This document shows, in pieces, positions 17,832-26,990 of a DNA stretch of 64,000 nt. Each line of letters starts with the position of its first letter. The stretch's first letter is position 1. Origin of the DNA: DATILL01 sp035476575. Its GTDB lineage: Bacteria; Actinomycetota; Actinomycetes; Mycobacteriales; JACQDL01. The notes beneath the pieces were generated by a model. The model worked only from the letters and a program-made list of their open reading frames with translations. It was not told the DNA's origin and made no database searches. The DNA is taken from positions 1-64,000 of the forward strand of contig DATILL010000035.1 in the NCBI GenBank assembly GCA_035476575.1. Reading direction: 5' to 3'. A program made the position numbers and the translations under genes.

Positions 17832-20267
17832 TCAGAGCTTCTCGATCGGGGCGTAGCGCAGCAGCAGCCGCTTGGTGCCGTGCTCGCCGCCGAAGTCGAT
17901 GTGCGCCTGGGCCCGCTCGGCCTCACCCTGGAGGGCGACCACCCGGCCCAGCCCGAACACGTCGTGGGTGACCCGATCGCCGATCGCAAGCACCGGGATC
18001 GGCCGGTTGCCGACGCCGCCGCGGAGCTGACCGGTGGCCAGCGCCCGGGCCGCCACCCGCGCCTGCGCCGGCTCCTGCCGGGCCGGCTCCTCCCGCTCCC
18101 AGGTGATCAGCTCGGGCGGCACCTCGTCCAGGAACCGGGAGGCTGGGTTGTACGACGGCTGGCCCCAGGCGCTGCGGGTCACCGCCCGGGACAGGTAGAG
18201 CCGGCGTTTGGCCCGGGTGATGCCGACGTAGGCCAGCCGGCGTTCCTCCTCCTGCTCCTTGGGGTCGCCGAGCGTGCGCTGGTGCGGGAAGACGCCGTCC
18301 TCCAGCCCGGAGAGGAAGACGACCGGGAACTCCAGCCCCTTGGCGGTGTGGATCGTCATCAGGGTGACCACCCCGCCCTCGGCGTCGGGGATCGAGTCGG
18401 CGTCCGAGACCAGCGCGACCCGCTCCAGGAACTCCGGCAGCCCGCCCCCCTGCTGCTCCTCGAACTCCTGCGCGACGGTGACCAGCTCGCGCAGGTTGTC
18501 CGCCCGGCTCTCGTCCTGCATGTCCTCCGACGACTCCAGCTCGGCCAGGTAGCCGGTGCGATCGAGCACCGCCTCCATGATCGCGGCAGGGCCGTTGCCC
18601 GCACCCGCCGCGACGGCCCGCAGCTCGGACATCAGGGCCAGGAAGTCGCGGATCGCGTTGAGCGAGCGAGGGTTGATGCCAGGTGCCTCGGCGACCCGCT
18701 CCAGCGCCTCGGGGAAACCGATCCGCTCCCGCGAGGCCAGCGCCTCCACGCATGCCTCGGCGCGCTCGCCGATGCCGCGCTTGGGCACGTTGATGATCCG
18801 GCGCAGGCTGACCACGTCAGCCGGGTTGACCAGCACCCGCAGGTAGGCCAGCAGGTCCTTGATCTCCCGCCGCTCGTAGAACCGCACCCCGCCGACCACC
18901 TTGTACGGCAGCCCGACCCGGATGAAGACCTCCTCGAACACCCGGGACTGCGCGTTGGTCCGGTAGAAGACGGCGACCTCGCCGTGCGTGATGTCGTCGT
19001 GGTCGGACAGCCGGTCGATCTCACCGGCCACCCAGGCGGCCTCGTCGTGCTCGTTGTCCGCCACGTAGCCGGTGATCTTGGCGCCGGAGCCGGCGTCGGA
19101 CCACAGGTTCTTGGGACGCCGGTTGGGGTTCTTCGCGATGACCGCGTTGGCGGCGGTGAGGATGGTCTGGGTGGAGCGATAGTTCTGCTCCAGCAGGATG
19201 GTCCGGGTGTCCGGGAAGTCCCGCTCGAACTCCAGGATGTTGCGGATCGTCGCGCCGCGGAAGGCGTAGATGGACTGGTCGGCGTCACCCACCACGCACA
19301 GCTCGGCCGGCGGCACGGCGGAGGCCTCCCGCAGCACGTCGCCGTCCGCTGTGGCCAGGCCGCGGTCACCGGCCGCGAGCTCGCGAACCAGCATGTACTG
19401 GGCATGGTTGGTGTCCTGGTACTCGTCCACCAGCACGTGCCGGAACCGGCGGCGGTAGTACTCGGCCACGTCCGGGAACGCCTGCAGCAGGTTGACCGTG
19501 GTCATGATCAGGTCGTCGAAGTCCAGCGCGTTGGCCTGCCGGAGCCGGAGCTGGTAGAGCCCATAGGCCTCGGCCACCACCTTCTCCAGGCCGGTGGAGG
19601 CCCGTTGCGCCCAGGTCTCCTCGTCGACCAGCTCGTTCTTCAGGTTGCTGACCTGGGCGGCCAGGGTGCGAGCCGGGTACCGCTTGGGGTCCAGGTCGAG
19701 GTCGCGGCTGACCAGGGTCATCAGCCGCTGGCTGTCGGCCTGATCGTAGATCGAGAAGCTGGTGGTGAAGCCGAGGTGCTTGGCCTGGGCGCGCAGGATC
19801 CGCACGCACATCGAGTGGAACGTCGAGACCCACATCGCCGCGGCGCGCCGGCCGACCAGCGCGGTGACCCGCTCCTTCATCTCCCCGGCGGCCTTGTTGG
19901 TGAAGGTGAGGGCCAGGATCTCGTCGGGCTGGGCACCGCGGTGGGCGAGCAGGTAGGCGATCCGATGGGTCAGCACCCGGGTCTTACCGGACCCGGCGCC
20001 CGCGACGATCAGCAACGGCGGCCCGGCATGCTCGACCGCCTCGCGCTGCTGCGAGTTGAGCCCGTCGAGCAGGCGTGCGGGGTCGACGGCGAGCCGGACC
20101 GGACGGCGGCCCGGCGGCCCGGCGGGTCCGTACTCGACCTCCCCAGGGTTGGCCTGCTCAGGGTTGACCTGCCCAGGGTCGGTGGGTCCGGGCTCGGTGG
20201 GTCCGGAGACAGGGGGTTCTGGGATCGAGGGTCCTGGGACGGGGGCGACATCAGACACGGTGCTCAT
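17832..20267 (-). CDS. pcrA: UvrD/PcrA-type superfamily 1A DNA helicase
   Basis: This 811-residue 3'-5' helicase acts in nucleotide-excision repair and replication restart. After about 60 Pro-rich residues of imperfect PTEPGPTDPG-like repeats, all SF1A motifs follow. These include LNSQQREAVEH (Q motif), GAGSGKT at residues 90-96 (Walker A), VDEYQDTN (motif II), VVGDADQSIYAFRGA (motif III), LEQNYRST and TIHTAKGLEFPVVF. The C-terminus shows the short Tudor-like end of actinobacterial PcrA (DRVTHDVFGLGRVV). The ATG at 20267 is chosen; the longer frame is Cys/His-rich and unlikely. Equivalent to mycobacterial UvrD1. Confidence 0.95.
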   Translation of the reverse strand: MSTVSDVAPVPGPSIPEPPVSGPTEPGPTDPGQVNPEQANPGEVEYGPAGPPGRRPVRLAVDPARLLDGLNSQQREAVEHAGPPLLIVAGAGSGKTRVLTHRIAYLLAHRGAQPDEILALTFTNKAAGEMKERVTALVGRRAAAMWVSTFHSMCVRILRAQAKHLGFTTSFSIYDQADSQRLMTLVSRDLDLDPKRYPARTLAAQVSNLKNELVDEETWAQRASTGLEKVVAEAYGLYQLRLRQANALDFDDLIMTTVNLLQAFPDVAEYYRRRFRHVLVDEYQDTNHAQYMLVRELAAGDRGLATADGDVLREASAVPPAELCVVGDADQSIYAFRGATIRNILEFERDFPDTRTILLEQNYRSTQTILTAANAVIAKNPNRRPKNLWSDAGSGAKITGYVADNEHDEAAWVAGEIDRLSDHDDITHGEVAVFYRTNAQSRVFEEVFIRVGLPYKVVGGVRFYERREIKDLLAYLRVLVNPADVVSLRRIINVPKRGIGERAEACVEALASRERIGFPEALERVAEAPGINPRSLNAIRDFLALMSELRAVAAGAGNGPAAIMEAVLDRTGYLAELESSEDMQDESRADNLRELVTVAQEFEEQQGGGLPEFLERVALVSDADSIPDAEGGVVTLMTIHTAKGLEFPVVFLSGLEDGVFPHQRTLGDPKEQEEERRLAYVGITRAKRRLYLSRAVTRSAWGQPSYNPASRFLDEVPPELITWEREEPARQEPAQARVAARALATGQLRGGVGNRPIPVLAIGDRVTHDVFGLGRVVALQGEAERAQAHIDFGGEHGTKRLLLRYAPIEKL

Positions 20268-20430
20268 CTCGCCCGCAACCCTACTGCGGTGCACCGACGC
20301 ACAGCGGTGTACCGACGAGGCTGCGGTGTGGCACACTGCGTGGGTGCGTCACGCGACCCATCGATTTTTTTACGGCTGCCGGAGTTCGGTAGCCGTCGAT
20401 ATCGCCTGACTCACCAGGCCAACCGACGCT

Positions 20431-20448
20431 CCGGGCTTCGAAGCCCGG
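20431..20448 (+). promoter_or_regulatory. Perfect 18-bp palindrome upstream of chorismate mutase
   Basis: CCGGGCTTCGAAGCCCGG lies about 55 bp before the start codon, in the divergent gap between the helicase and chorismate mutase genes. It could be an operator or form a leader hairpin. No poly-T follows, so a terminator is less likely. Confidence 0.35.
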
Positions 20449-20501
20449 GGCGTTCGTCGTGCCTGGGCTCGGATCCGGGGCGGTCATCTGAGAGGACCGT
20501 C

Positions 20502-20774
20502 ATGCCGAACCTGATCGATATCGCCATCGACACACCCCAGACGATCCCGGTGCTGCGCAACCAGATCGACGCGCTGGACCTGGCCATCACCCGACTGGTG
20601 AACGAACGCGCCCGGCTGTCGCAACGTATCCAGTCCGCCCGGATCGCCTCGGGAGGTGTCCGGGTCGAGCATGGCCGGGAACGGCAGATCCGGGAGCGTT
20701 ACCGGGCTGAGCTCGGCGACCCCGGCGGCGTCCTAGCCGACGCAATCCTGCGCACCTGCCGCGGCCCCCTCTAA
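20502..20774 (+). CDS. Chorismate mutase (AroQ type)
   Basis: The 90-residue protein converts chorismate to prephenate for Phe/Tyr synthesis. The helical AroQ fold is seen in LRNQIDALDLAITRLVNERA, LSQRIQSARIASGG and the terminal RERYRAELGDPGGVLADAIL. Catalytic Arg/Lys positions (R in the first helix region, R46-type, E in the second) appear conserved. Size and position beside the helicase correspond to mycobacterial Rv0948c, the intracellular enzyme activated by DAHP synthase. GAGAGGA is a good ribosome site just upstream. Confidence 0.93.
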   Translation: MPNLIDIAIDTPQTIPVLRNQIDALDLAITRLVNERARLSQRIQSARIASGGVRVEHGRERQIRERYRAELGDPGGVLADAILRTCRGPL

Positions 20775-20777
20775 CCA

Positions 20778-20909
20778 GTGGTCACCTCAACGCCGAGAGG
20801 TGACCTCTCGGGGTGCCGAGACGCCGATAGGTCACCACACGGCGCATAGGTGACCACACGTCGTGCCGGACCAACGAAAGGTGACCACAACGCCGAGAGG
20901 TAACCACAC
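20778..20909. repeat. GGTSACC intergenic repeat array, copy 2
   Basis: Five exact GGTCACC/GGTGACC heptamers and one GGTAACC variant sit within repeated words such as CGCCGAGAGGTGACC and GCCGATAGGTCACCACACG. The array occupies the whole gap between the convergent chorismate mutase and helD genes. Confidence 0.8.
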
Positions 20910-20916
20910 CGGGAAG

Positions 20917-23013
20917 CTACGCTACGGCGGCGGTTGAGCTGACGGTGGTCAGGCGCTGGGTGGCCCGGGTCAGGGCGACGTAAAGGGCCCGTACACCGCA
21001 CGGCTCGGCGGTGATCTCGTCCGGCTCGACGACCAGCACGCCGTCGTACTCCATCCCCTTGGCCTCGAAGTCGTCCACGACCTGCACCCGAGGCAGCTCT
21101 CCCAGCCAGCCGGCCACCTCGGCCCGGCGTCGCCGCGCGGTGATCACCCCGACCGTGCCCTCGACCTCGGCGAGCAGCTCGGACACGGCGGCCGGCACGG
21201 CGGTCATCAGGTTGGCGACCGGGCCGAGCCGGCGCGGCTGGTGCCCCGTGCTGCGGACCGCCCGGGGCAGGTCGGCGTCCGGCACCCGGCCGCGCACCAC
21301 CGCCGCGGCCACGTCGAAGATCTCGGCCGGGTTGCGGTAGTTGGTCGACAGCCGGTAGGTGTGCCGCGGCAACCGGCCGAGCGCGGCGTCGCGGGCCTCG
21401 GCGGCCTCGGCCGAATCCGGCCACACGCTCTGCGCGGCGTCGCCGACCACGGTCCAGCTCGCGTACCGGCCGCGCCGGGCGAGCATCCGCCACTGCATCG
21501 GGGACAGGTCCTGCGCCTCGTCCACGATCAGGTGCGCGTACTCGTCGTAGTCCGCGCTCCGGGCGGCGCGATCGGGCGCGGCCAGCTCACGCTCGGCCAC
21601 CGTGCTCAGCTCCGCCACCCCGGTCAGCTCGTACAGGGTCGGCTCGGCCGGCGGCAGTGGTGGCCGGCCGAGCAGGAAGGCCAGCTCGTCCAGCAGCGCG
21701 ACGTCCTGCGCGGACAGCTCCCCACCGCCCGCCGCCCAGCCCGCGACCAGCAGGTCCACCTCGGCCGGGGTCAGGACGCCGCGCCCGCAGCGGGCCAGCC
21801 GCTCAGGATCGGCCAGCCAGCCGAGCACCGTGCGGGGCCACAGCTCCGGCCACCAGGCGGCCAGGAAGTCCTCGTACTCGCTCCGGTCGCACACCTGCGC
21901 GGCGAGCTCCGCCAGACTCACCCGGGAGCTGCCCCCGCTGAGCTGCCGCCACAGCGCCGTGACCAGGGCGTCGCCGGCCCGGGCGCGGGCGCGGTTGACC
22001 TTGGCGCCGCGGGCCAGGGCGGTACGGCGGGCCGCGGCCAGGTCGGCCGGGCGGAGCCGCAGCACCTGACCCCGGTACGACATCCGGAACTGGGTCGGCG
22101 CGCCCGGCACCGCCTCCCGGACCAGCCTGGCCAGCACCTGCCGCATCCGCAGCGAGCCGGCGACCGCAGCCATCTCCGGCGCCTCCCGCCGGGTGGCCTG
22201 GACGCCGTCCACCACGTCGCCGATCGCGCGCAGCGTGGCGCTGTGCTCGCCGAGCGAGGGCAGCACCCGCTCGATGTAGCGCACGAACACCGGCGACGGC
22301 CCGATGATCAGCACCCCGCCGCCCTCGAACCGCCGCCGGTCGGAGAACAGCAGGTACGCCGCCCGGTGCAGGGCGACGACGGTCTTGCCGGTCCCCGGCC
22401 CGCCGGTGATCAGCGTGACGGCCCGGGCGGGCGCCCGGATCGCGGCGTCCTGCTCATGCTGGATGGTGGCCACGATGTCGCGCATCCGGCCGGTACGGGC
22501 CTGGGCCAGCGCGGCCACCAAGGCGCCGTCACCGACGATGCGCAGCCCGGCCGGCAGCGCGTCGGCGTCGAGCAGGTCGTCCTCGACCCCGACCACGCGC
22601 TCGCCGACGCAGCGGATCACCCGGCGCCGGACGACGCCCATCGGCTGCTGGGGGGTGGCGCGGTAGAACGGCGCGGCGGCCGGCGCCCGCCAGTCCAGCA
22701 CGAGCGGCTCATACTCCTCGTCGCGGACCCCGAGCCGGCCGACGTAGCGCACCTCGCCGGTGCTCAGGTCGAGCCGGCCGAAGACGAGGCCCTCGTGCTC
22801 CTGGCCGATAGCCTGGAGCCGGCGAGCCGCGACATGGATCAATGCGTCCCGCTCAACCAGCCCGCCTTCGTGGCCGAGGGTGGCTCTGCGATGACCTTCG
22901 ATGGCGAGCAGCCGGGCCTGTTCCTCGGCCACGGCGAGTCGCCGGTACACGCGGTCGACGTGCGACTGCTCGACCGCGATTTCCTGGTCAAGAATTGAAT
23001 TTCCCGCCGGCAC
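20917..23013 (-). CDS. helD: HelD-like RNA polymerase-recycling helicase
   Basis: The 698-residue protein has the HelD architecture. An N-terminal coiled-coil region (EIAVEQSHVDRVYRRLAVAE) is followed by a 1A domain with GGPGTGKT (Walker A) and AYLLFSDRRRF, an insertion, and a second helicase half. That half includes LIVDEAQDLSPMQWRML, TVVGDAAQSVWP, LSTNYRNPAEI and a C-terminal YVALTRATQRL. HelD binds stalled RNA polymerase and uses ATP to release nucleic acid; some actinobacterial versions also confer rifamycin tolerance. Start is a GTG at 23013. Confidence 0.9.
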   Translation of the reverse strand: MPAGNSILDQEIAVEQSHVDRVYRRLAVAEEQARLLAIEGHRRATLGHEGGLVERDALIHVAARRLQAIGQEHEGLVFGRLDLSTGEVRYVGRLGVRDEEYEPLVLDWRAPAAAPFYRATPQQPMGVVRRRVIRCVGERVVGVEDDLLDADALPAGLRIVGDGALVAALAQARTGRMRDIVATIQHEQDAAIRAPARAVTLITGGPGTGKTVVALHRAAYLLFSDRRRFEGGGVLIIGPSPVFVRYIERVLPSLGEHSATLRAIGDVVDGVQATRREAPEMAAVAGSLRMRQVLARLVREAVPGAPTQFRMSYRGQVLRLRPADLAAARRTALARGAKVNRARARAGDALVTALWRQLSGGSSRVSLAELAAQVCDRSEYEDFLAAWWPELWPRTVLGWLADPERLARCGRGVLTPAEVDLLVAGWAAGGGELSAQDVALLDELAFLLGRPPLPPAEPTLYELTGVAELSTVAERELAAPDRAARSADYDEYAHLIVDEAQDLSPMQWRMLARRGRYASWTVVGDAAQSVWPDSAEAAEARDAALGRLPRHTYRLSTNYRNPAEIFDVAAAVVRGRVPDADLPRAVRSTGHQPRRLGPVANLMTAVPAAVSELLAEVEGTVGVITARRRRAEVAGWLGELPRVQVVDDFEAKGMEYDGVLVVEPDEITAEPCGVRALYVALTRATQRLTTVSSTAAVA

Positions 23014-23076
23014 CGAGCTGTTTCCCCGTTTCTTGCTCCGACAGCGGTGGTAAGCAGGAAATTGTGACCCGAACGG

Positions 23077-23274
23077 TCAGCAACCCGCTCGCGAGCCAGC
23101 CAACGCAGGTGGCTCGACCACCTGGCCGCTGGGCCGCAGCCCACCGCCGTCCTCGAACAGGAGTACGCCGTTGCACAGCAGGCTCCACCCCTGCTCAGGG
23201 TGGGCCGACACGACGTGTGCGGCGACGGCGTCAGGAGCGTCGCACGGCGGACAGTGAGGCCGATGAATGCACAT
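23077..23274 (-). CDS. DUF5999 small protein, copy 1
   Basis: This 65-residue member of the actinobacterial DUF5999 family has the hallmark features. The start MCIHRPHCPPCDAPDAVAAH is Cys/His-rich, and the core HPEQGWSLLCNGVLLFEDGG follows. The Cys/His pattern could bind metal. The C-terminal 15 residues (PALAGSRAGC) differ from the second copy at 23768. Function of the family is unknown. Confidence 0.8.
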   Translation of the reverse strand: MCIHRPHCPPCDAPDAVAAHVVSAHPEQGWSLLCNGVLLFEDGGGLRPSGQVVEPPALAGSRAGC

Positions 23275-23767
23275 TTCTCTCAGAACTCCGGATGTTGCGG
23301 GTGCAGATTCTCTAGGAGTGTGGCGCAGGTCTCACCATAGCGGAAGGCTCACACGTGAATGTGATAGCCGCCCGGGATCGACAGCGCCAGCTACGCGGTC
23401 GGCCGCTCACTCTCAGTAGGAGCGACCAGTGTAGAGGAGCCTCGTAGCGGTGCCCAGAGCGGGACCAGGCTCTAGAGCAGGACGACACCCTAGACCGACA
23501 CGAAGCCCTGGACCGGCAGGAACCCCTGGACCGGCAGGAACCCCTGGGCTGGGAGGAGGCCCTGGGCTGGGGGAGACACAGCATGTACCAGCCGGAGTAT
23601 GGCCAGCCCAGCGGGACACTCAGTACGGTAGCGGCCGGCCGGACGGAGTGCGCAGATCCAGCGGCGGTTGGCCCCGCTTGGGCTTGGGACGACGGATCAT
23701 GGTCTGCTTCATGGCATTCTCTGCTTCACGGTGTTCTCCGAGTTGTCGCTGCCCCGGTAGGTCTCGA
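23275..23767. other. Gap between the DUF5999 copies, holding a minisatellite
   Basis: No convincing gene is present. The main structure is an 18-bp tandem repeat at 23466-23573. A plus-strand frame is open from 23448 to 23783 and includes the repeat. Its only ATG, at 23583, follows the repeat and yields MYQPEYGQPSGTLSTVAAG, which I do not recognise. There is no clear ribosome site. Confidence 0.45.
23466..23573 (+). repeat. Six-unit 18-bp minisatellite
   Basis: Six consecutive 18-bp units include GAAGCCCTGGACCGGCAG, GAACCCCTGGACCGGCAG and GAACCCCTGGGCTGGGAG. Outer units are more divergent than the central ones. In one plus frame the units encode hexapeptides such as EALDRQ, EPLDRQ and EPLGWE without stops, so the array could be a relic of coding sequence. 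Confidence 0.75.
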
Positions 23768-23968
23768 CTACGCGGCGCGCTGAGTGATAGGGACATAACG
23801 GCGTGATGCGATCGCCCGACCGCACGGATATAGTTCCCCCCAGTCGTCGAAAACCAACACTCCGTTGCACAGCAGGCTCCAGCCCTGCTCCGGGTGGGCG
23901 GCCACGACGTGCGCGGCAACCGCGTCCGACGCATCGGCTGGTGGGCATGTGGGCTGGTGGGTACACAT
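23768..23968 (-). CDS. DUF5999 small protein, copy 2
   Basis: The 66-residue paralogue of the protein at 23077 begins MCTHQPTCPPADASDAVAAH and continues with HPEQGWSLLCNGVLVFDDWG. It is closer than copy 1 to the common family pattern (GELYPCGRAIASRR). Both copies are on the minus strand 490 bp apart, most simply explained by a local duplication. Confidence 0.8.
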   Translation of the reverse strand: MCTHQPTCPPADASDAVAAHVVAAHPEQGWSLLCNGVLVFDDWGELYPCGRAIASRRYVPITQRAA

Positions 23969-24279
23969 CGGCTAAGGTTCTTTCGTGCGGTTGTCTGCGG
24001 ACGGCGGTCTTGTCGTCTCGTGAGAGTCAGATCACACCCCCGTACTATCCGGACACTCGAAGCCCGATCCAGCACCAAAGGTTGCCCTTTGGGGTCAAGG
24101 CCCTCGGGCGTCCGGACGAGCCGGCGACGCTCCAACCGGCCCGCGCCAGCTACCGCATCGGCCCGCGACGGATCCGGCGGCGCGAGACACGCTCCCAGCC
24201 GGGGCGTGTCTCGCATACCTGATCGGGTCAGCTCGTGCCTGCCCGCCTACCGGCCTGACGCCGGCCGCCGTTCACCAGC
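23969..24279. other. Intergenic stretch, nothing recognised
   Basis: About 310 bases between the second DUF5999 gene and the DUF1707 gene. Upstream signals for the DUF5999 gene should lie at the left end. No gene, RNA or hairpin stands out. Confidence 0.4.
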
Positions 24280-24732
24280 TCACCAGCGCCGGCCGGCACC
24301 GCGCACCGCACCGGCCCAGCGGGCGTGCAGCGCGATGCTGAGCAGGCCGAAGACCAGGAAGGGGGCGGGGAAGAAGTGCGGCGCCGAGGACAGCGCCCAC
24401 GCGGTGACCAGCACCGCGCCGACCACCGCCACGACCACGGCGTGCCGGATCAGCCCGGCCCTGGCCTGGAGCGCCGCCGGATCCGCCGGGCCGGGCCGGC
24501 CCGGCCACCCCCCGAAGCCGCCCACGACGTGGCGGCCGGAGTCCGGCAGGTCCGCGGTCAGCGGCGTCAGCTCGCTCCGGTACCTCGCCGCGTACGCCGC
24601 GGCCATCCGCTCGTCCGCCTCGTCGAGGGTCAGGAAACCGACCGCCGCGGCCTGCCGGAGCACGCCGGCCACCCGCTCCCGGTCGTCGTCGGACGCCCTG
24701 ACCCCGGTCGGGGTGTCGCTGTCGGCGCTCAT
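24280..24732 (-). CDS. DUF1707 membrane protein
   Basis: The 150-residue protein has an N-terminal DUF1707 (SHOCT-like) helix pair: RASDDDRERVAGVLRQAAAV, then FLTLDEADERMAAAYAARYR and LTPLTADLP. A linker and two membrane helices (AVVVAVVGAVLVTAWAL and APFLVFGLLSIALHARWA) follow. The ATG at 24732 has a GGGAGG ribosome site. The gene is divergent from the sensor kinase at 24.9 kb; such proteins often accompany envelope-signalling genes, but function is unknown. Confidence 0.85.
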   Translation of the reverse strand: MSADSDTPTGVRASDDDRERVAGVLRQAAAVGFLTLDEADERMAAAYAARYRSELTPLTADLPDSGRHVVGGFGGWPGRPGPADPAALQARAGLIRHAVVVAVVGAVLVTAWALSSAPHFFPAPFLVFGLLSIALHARWAGAVRGAGRRW

Positions 24733-24899
24733 CGTGGAACCTCCCGCTGATGTGGCTGCTGGTCTCGATGCGCCGGATCGTGCGGCCACGGCACGGCGGC
24801 GGGCATCGGGCCGGCGACGGCAGTCGCGCTCACCCCGGCGGCGCAGCCCCGGCCTCCGCCGTACCTCCCCGGACGTACGCCGAACCCGCCGGAAGGTCG

Positions 24900-26183
24900 A
24901 TGACGTGGACGCCGGAGGTGGCCTACCGTGCGGCCGTGGACGTGACCCGAGCGTACTGGCGGTGGCGCGGGCTCGCGCACCCTGGCGGGCCGCCGCCGTT
25001 CGTGCTGCCCATCGTGGCCGCGTTCGTCCAGCTTGTCGGCACCCTTGGCGCGCAGCACAACCAGCCGGACCGGCGGCCGGTGGACACCCTTGCCGTGGTC
25101 CTGCTGCTGGCCGGTCCGGCGGCGCTGCTCGGCCGGCACCGCTGGCCGCTCCCGGCGCTGGCAGCCGTCGCCGCGACCACCCTGGGCTACCTGCTCCGCG
25201 GCTACCCGTGGGGGCCGTTCTTCCTCAGCCTCGCCGTGGCGCTGGTGATCGCGGTCCGGCTGCGGCACCGGCTGGCCGCCTGGCTGGCCGGTGGCGCCGT
25301 CTACGCCGGGTACTTCGGGCTGGTCGGCATGACCAACCCGGCCAGGCGGCCCGACCTCGGCGCGCTGCTCGGTACGGCGGCCTGGCTGCTGGTGGTGCTG
25401 GGCTTCGGCGAGCTCAGCCGGGCCAGCCGGGAGCGCGCCGCCGAAACGGCACGGTCGCTGGCCGAGGAGGAGCGCCGCCGGGCCAGCGACGAGCGGCTGC
25501 GCATCGCCCGGGAGCTGCACGACGTGCTGGCGCACAACATCTCGCTGATCAACGTGCAGGCCGGCGTCGCGCTTCATCTGATGGACGGCAACCCGGAGCA
25601 GGTCCGGGCCGCGCTGACCGCGATCAAGCAGGCCAGCAAGGATGCCCTGGTCGAGCTGCGGTCCACCCTCGGCGTGCTGCGCGCGGTGGACGAGGACGTG
25701 CCGAGGGCGCCGGCGGCGCGCCTCGCCCAGGTGGAGGATCTGGTCGGGCAGGTGCGGGCGGCCGGGCTGGCGGCCCGGGTGGAGGTCGACGGCGAGCGCC
25801 GTACCCTGCCGGCCGGGGTGGACCTGGCGGCGTACCGGATCATCCAGGAGGCGCTGACCAACGTGCGCAAGCACGCCCCCGGGGCCAGCGCGACCGTGCA
25901 CATCGGGTACGCCGGCACCGAGCTGCTGATCCGGGTGGACGACGACGGGCCGGGACTGCCGGGCCCGCTGGCCGCGCCCGGGGCCGGCGGGACCGGGGGT
26001 GGCAACGGCCTGCCCGGGATGCGGGAGCGGGCCGGCGCGCTCGGTGGTGAGCTGGTGGCCGGGCCGCGGCCGGGCGGCGGGTTCCGGGTGCAGGCCAGGC
26101 TGCCGCTGCCGCCCGCGGCCGCCGTACCGAACACGACCGTACCGAGCACGACGGGCACGACGAGCGCGGATGGGACGACGTGA
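24900..26183 (+). CDS. NarL/DesK-type sensor histidine kinase
   Basis: This 427-residue membrane kinase has about four to five N-terminal membrane helices (for example VLPIVAAFVQLVGTLGA and TLAVVLLLAGPAALL), a linker helix (SRERAAETARSLAEEERRRA) and a HisKA_3 dimerisation domain. The phospho-acceptor is His207 in IARELHDVLAHNISLI. HATPase_c motifs are DDDGPGLPGP and GLPGMRERAGALGGEL. The ATG at 24900 is preceded by GGAAGG. It overlaps its response regulator by four bases. The signal sensed is unknown; no periplasmic domain of note is present. Confidence 0.9.
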   Translation: MTWTPEVAYRAAVDVTRAYWRWRGLAHPGGPPPFVLPIVAAFVQLVGTLGAQHNQPDRRPVDTLAVVLLLAGPAALLGRHRWPLPALAAVAATTLGYLLRGYPWGPFFLSLAVALVIAVRLRHRLAAWLAGGAVYAGYFGLVGMTNPARRPDLGALLGTAAWLLVVLGFGELSRASRERAAETARSLAEEERRRASDERLRIARELHDVLAHNISLINVQAGVALHLMDGNPEQVRAALTAIKQASKDALVELRSTLGVLRAVDEDVPRAPAARLAQVEDLVGQVRAAGLAARVEVDGERRTLPAGVDLAAYRIIQEALTNVRKHAPGASATVHIGYAGTELLIRVDDDGPGLPGPLAAPGAGGTGGGNGLPGMRERAGALGGELVAGPRPGGGFRVQARLPLPPAAAVPNTTVPSTTGTTSADGTT

Positions 26184-26845
26184 TCCGGATCCTGCTGGCC
26201 GACGACCAGGCGCTGGTACGGGCCGGGTTCCGGGCGCTGCTGGACGCGCAGCCGGACCTGGAGGTGGTCGGGGAGGCGGCCGACGGCGAGGAGGCGGTGC
26301 GGCTGGCCCGTGGCACCCGGCCGGACGTCGTCCTGATGGACATCCGGATGCCGAGGCTGGACGGGCTGGCGGCAACCGCGCGGATCGCCGCGGACGACCG
26401 GCTGACCGGGGTGCGGATCGTGATCCTGACCACGTTCGACCTGGACGAGTACGTGTTCGAGGCGCTGCGGTCCGGCGCCAGCGGGTTCCTGGTCAAGGAC
26501 ACCGAGCCGGTGGAGCTGCTGCAGGCCGTACGGGTGGTCGCCCGCGGCGATGCGCTGCTCTCGCCCGGGATCACCCGCCGGCTGATCGCGGAGTTCGCCA
26601 CCTCGACCGCGAAGCCCCGCCCGGCCACCCAGCTCAACGCGCTGACCGACCGCGAGCGCGAGGTGATGGCCTTGGTCGCGGCGGGCCTGTCCAACGAGGA
26701 GATCGCCGCCAAGCTGGTGGTCAGCCCGGCCACGGCCAAGACCCACGTCAGCCGCACCATGATCAAGCTGGGTGCGCGGGACCGGGCACAGCTCGTGGTG
26801 ATGGCCTACGAGTCCGGCCTGGTCCGCCCCGGCTGGCTCGGCTGA
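26180..26845 (+). CDS. NarL/LuxR-family response regulator
   Basis: The 221-residue protein has an N-terminal receiver with the acidic pair DD (residues 8-9), phospho-acceptor Asp54 in VVLMDIRMPRLDG and a conserved Lys in GFLVKD. A C-terminal LuxR-type HTH contains LTDREREVMALVAAGLSNEE, IAAKLVVSPATAKTHVSRTM. The GTG start overlaps the kinase stop (GTGA), so it is the cognate regulator of that kinase. Confidence 0.93.
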   Translation: MIRILLADDQALVRAGFRALLDAQPDLEVVGEAADGEEAVRLARGTRPDVVLMDIRMPRLDGLAATARIAADDRLTGVRIVILTTFDLDEYVFEALRSGASGFLVKDTEPVELLQAVRVVARGDALLSPGITRRLIAEFATSTAKPRPATQLNALTDREREVMALVAAGLSNEEIAAKLVVSPATAKTHVSRTMIKLGARDRAQLVVMAYESGLVRPGWLG

Positions 26846-26990
26846 GCGTCCCGGCGCGGCACGGACCCGAGCGCAGGATGAGAGGGCATCGACCAGTGTT
26901 CAGACCCAGCCGGCGGGGGAGGCAGCCGTCGCCAACCTCGGGCCGGATGGTCAGTTTGACGGAGATCGGGCAGGCCACGCGCTCGAGCAC

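Noticed and set aside
17880..20774. 964-residue plus-strand open frame
   Set aside because: Antisense of the helicase for most of its length; only the last 90 codons, from the ATG at 20502, are real (chorismate mutase).
23583..23783. 66-residue plus-strand ORF following the minisatellite
   Set aside because: No ribosome site and no recognisable protein pattern; the open frame continues from repeat DNA.
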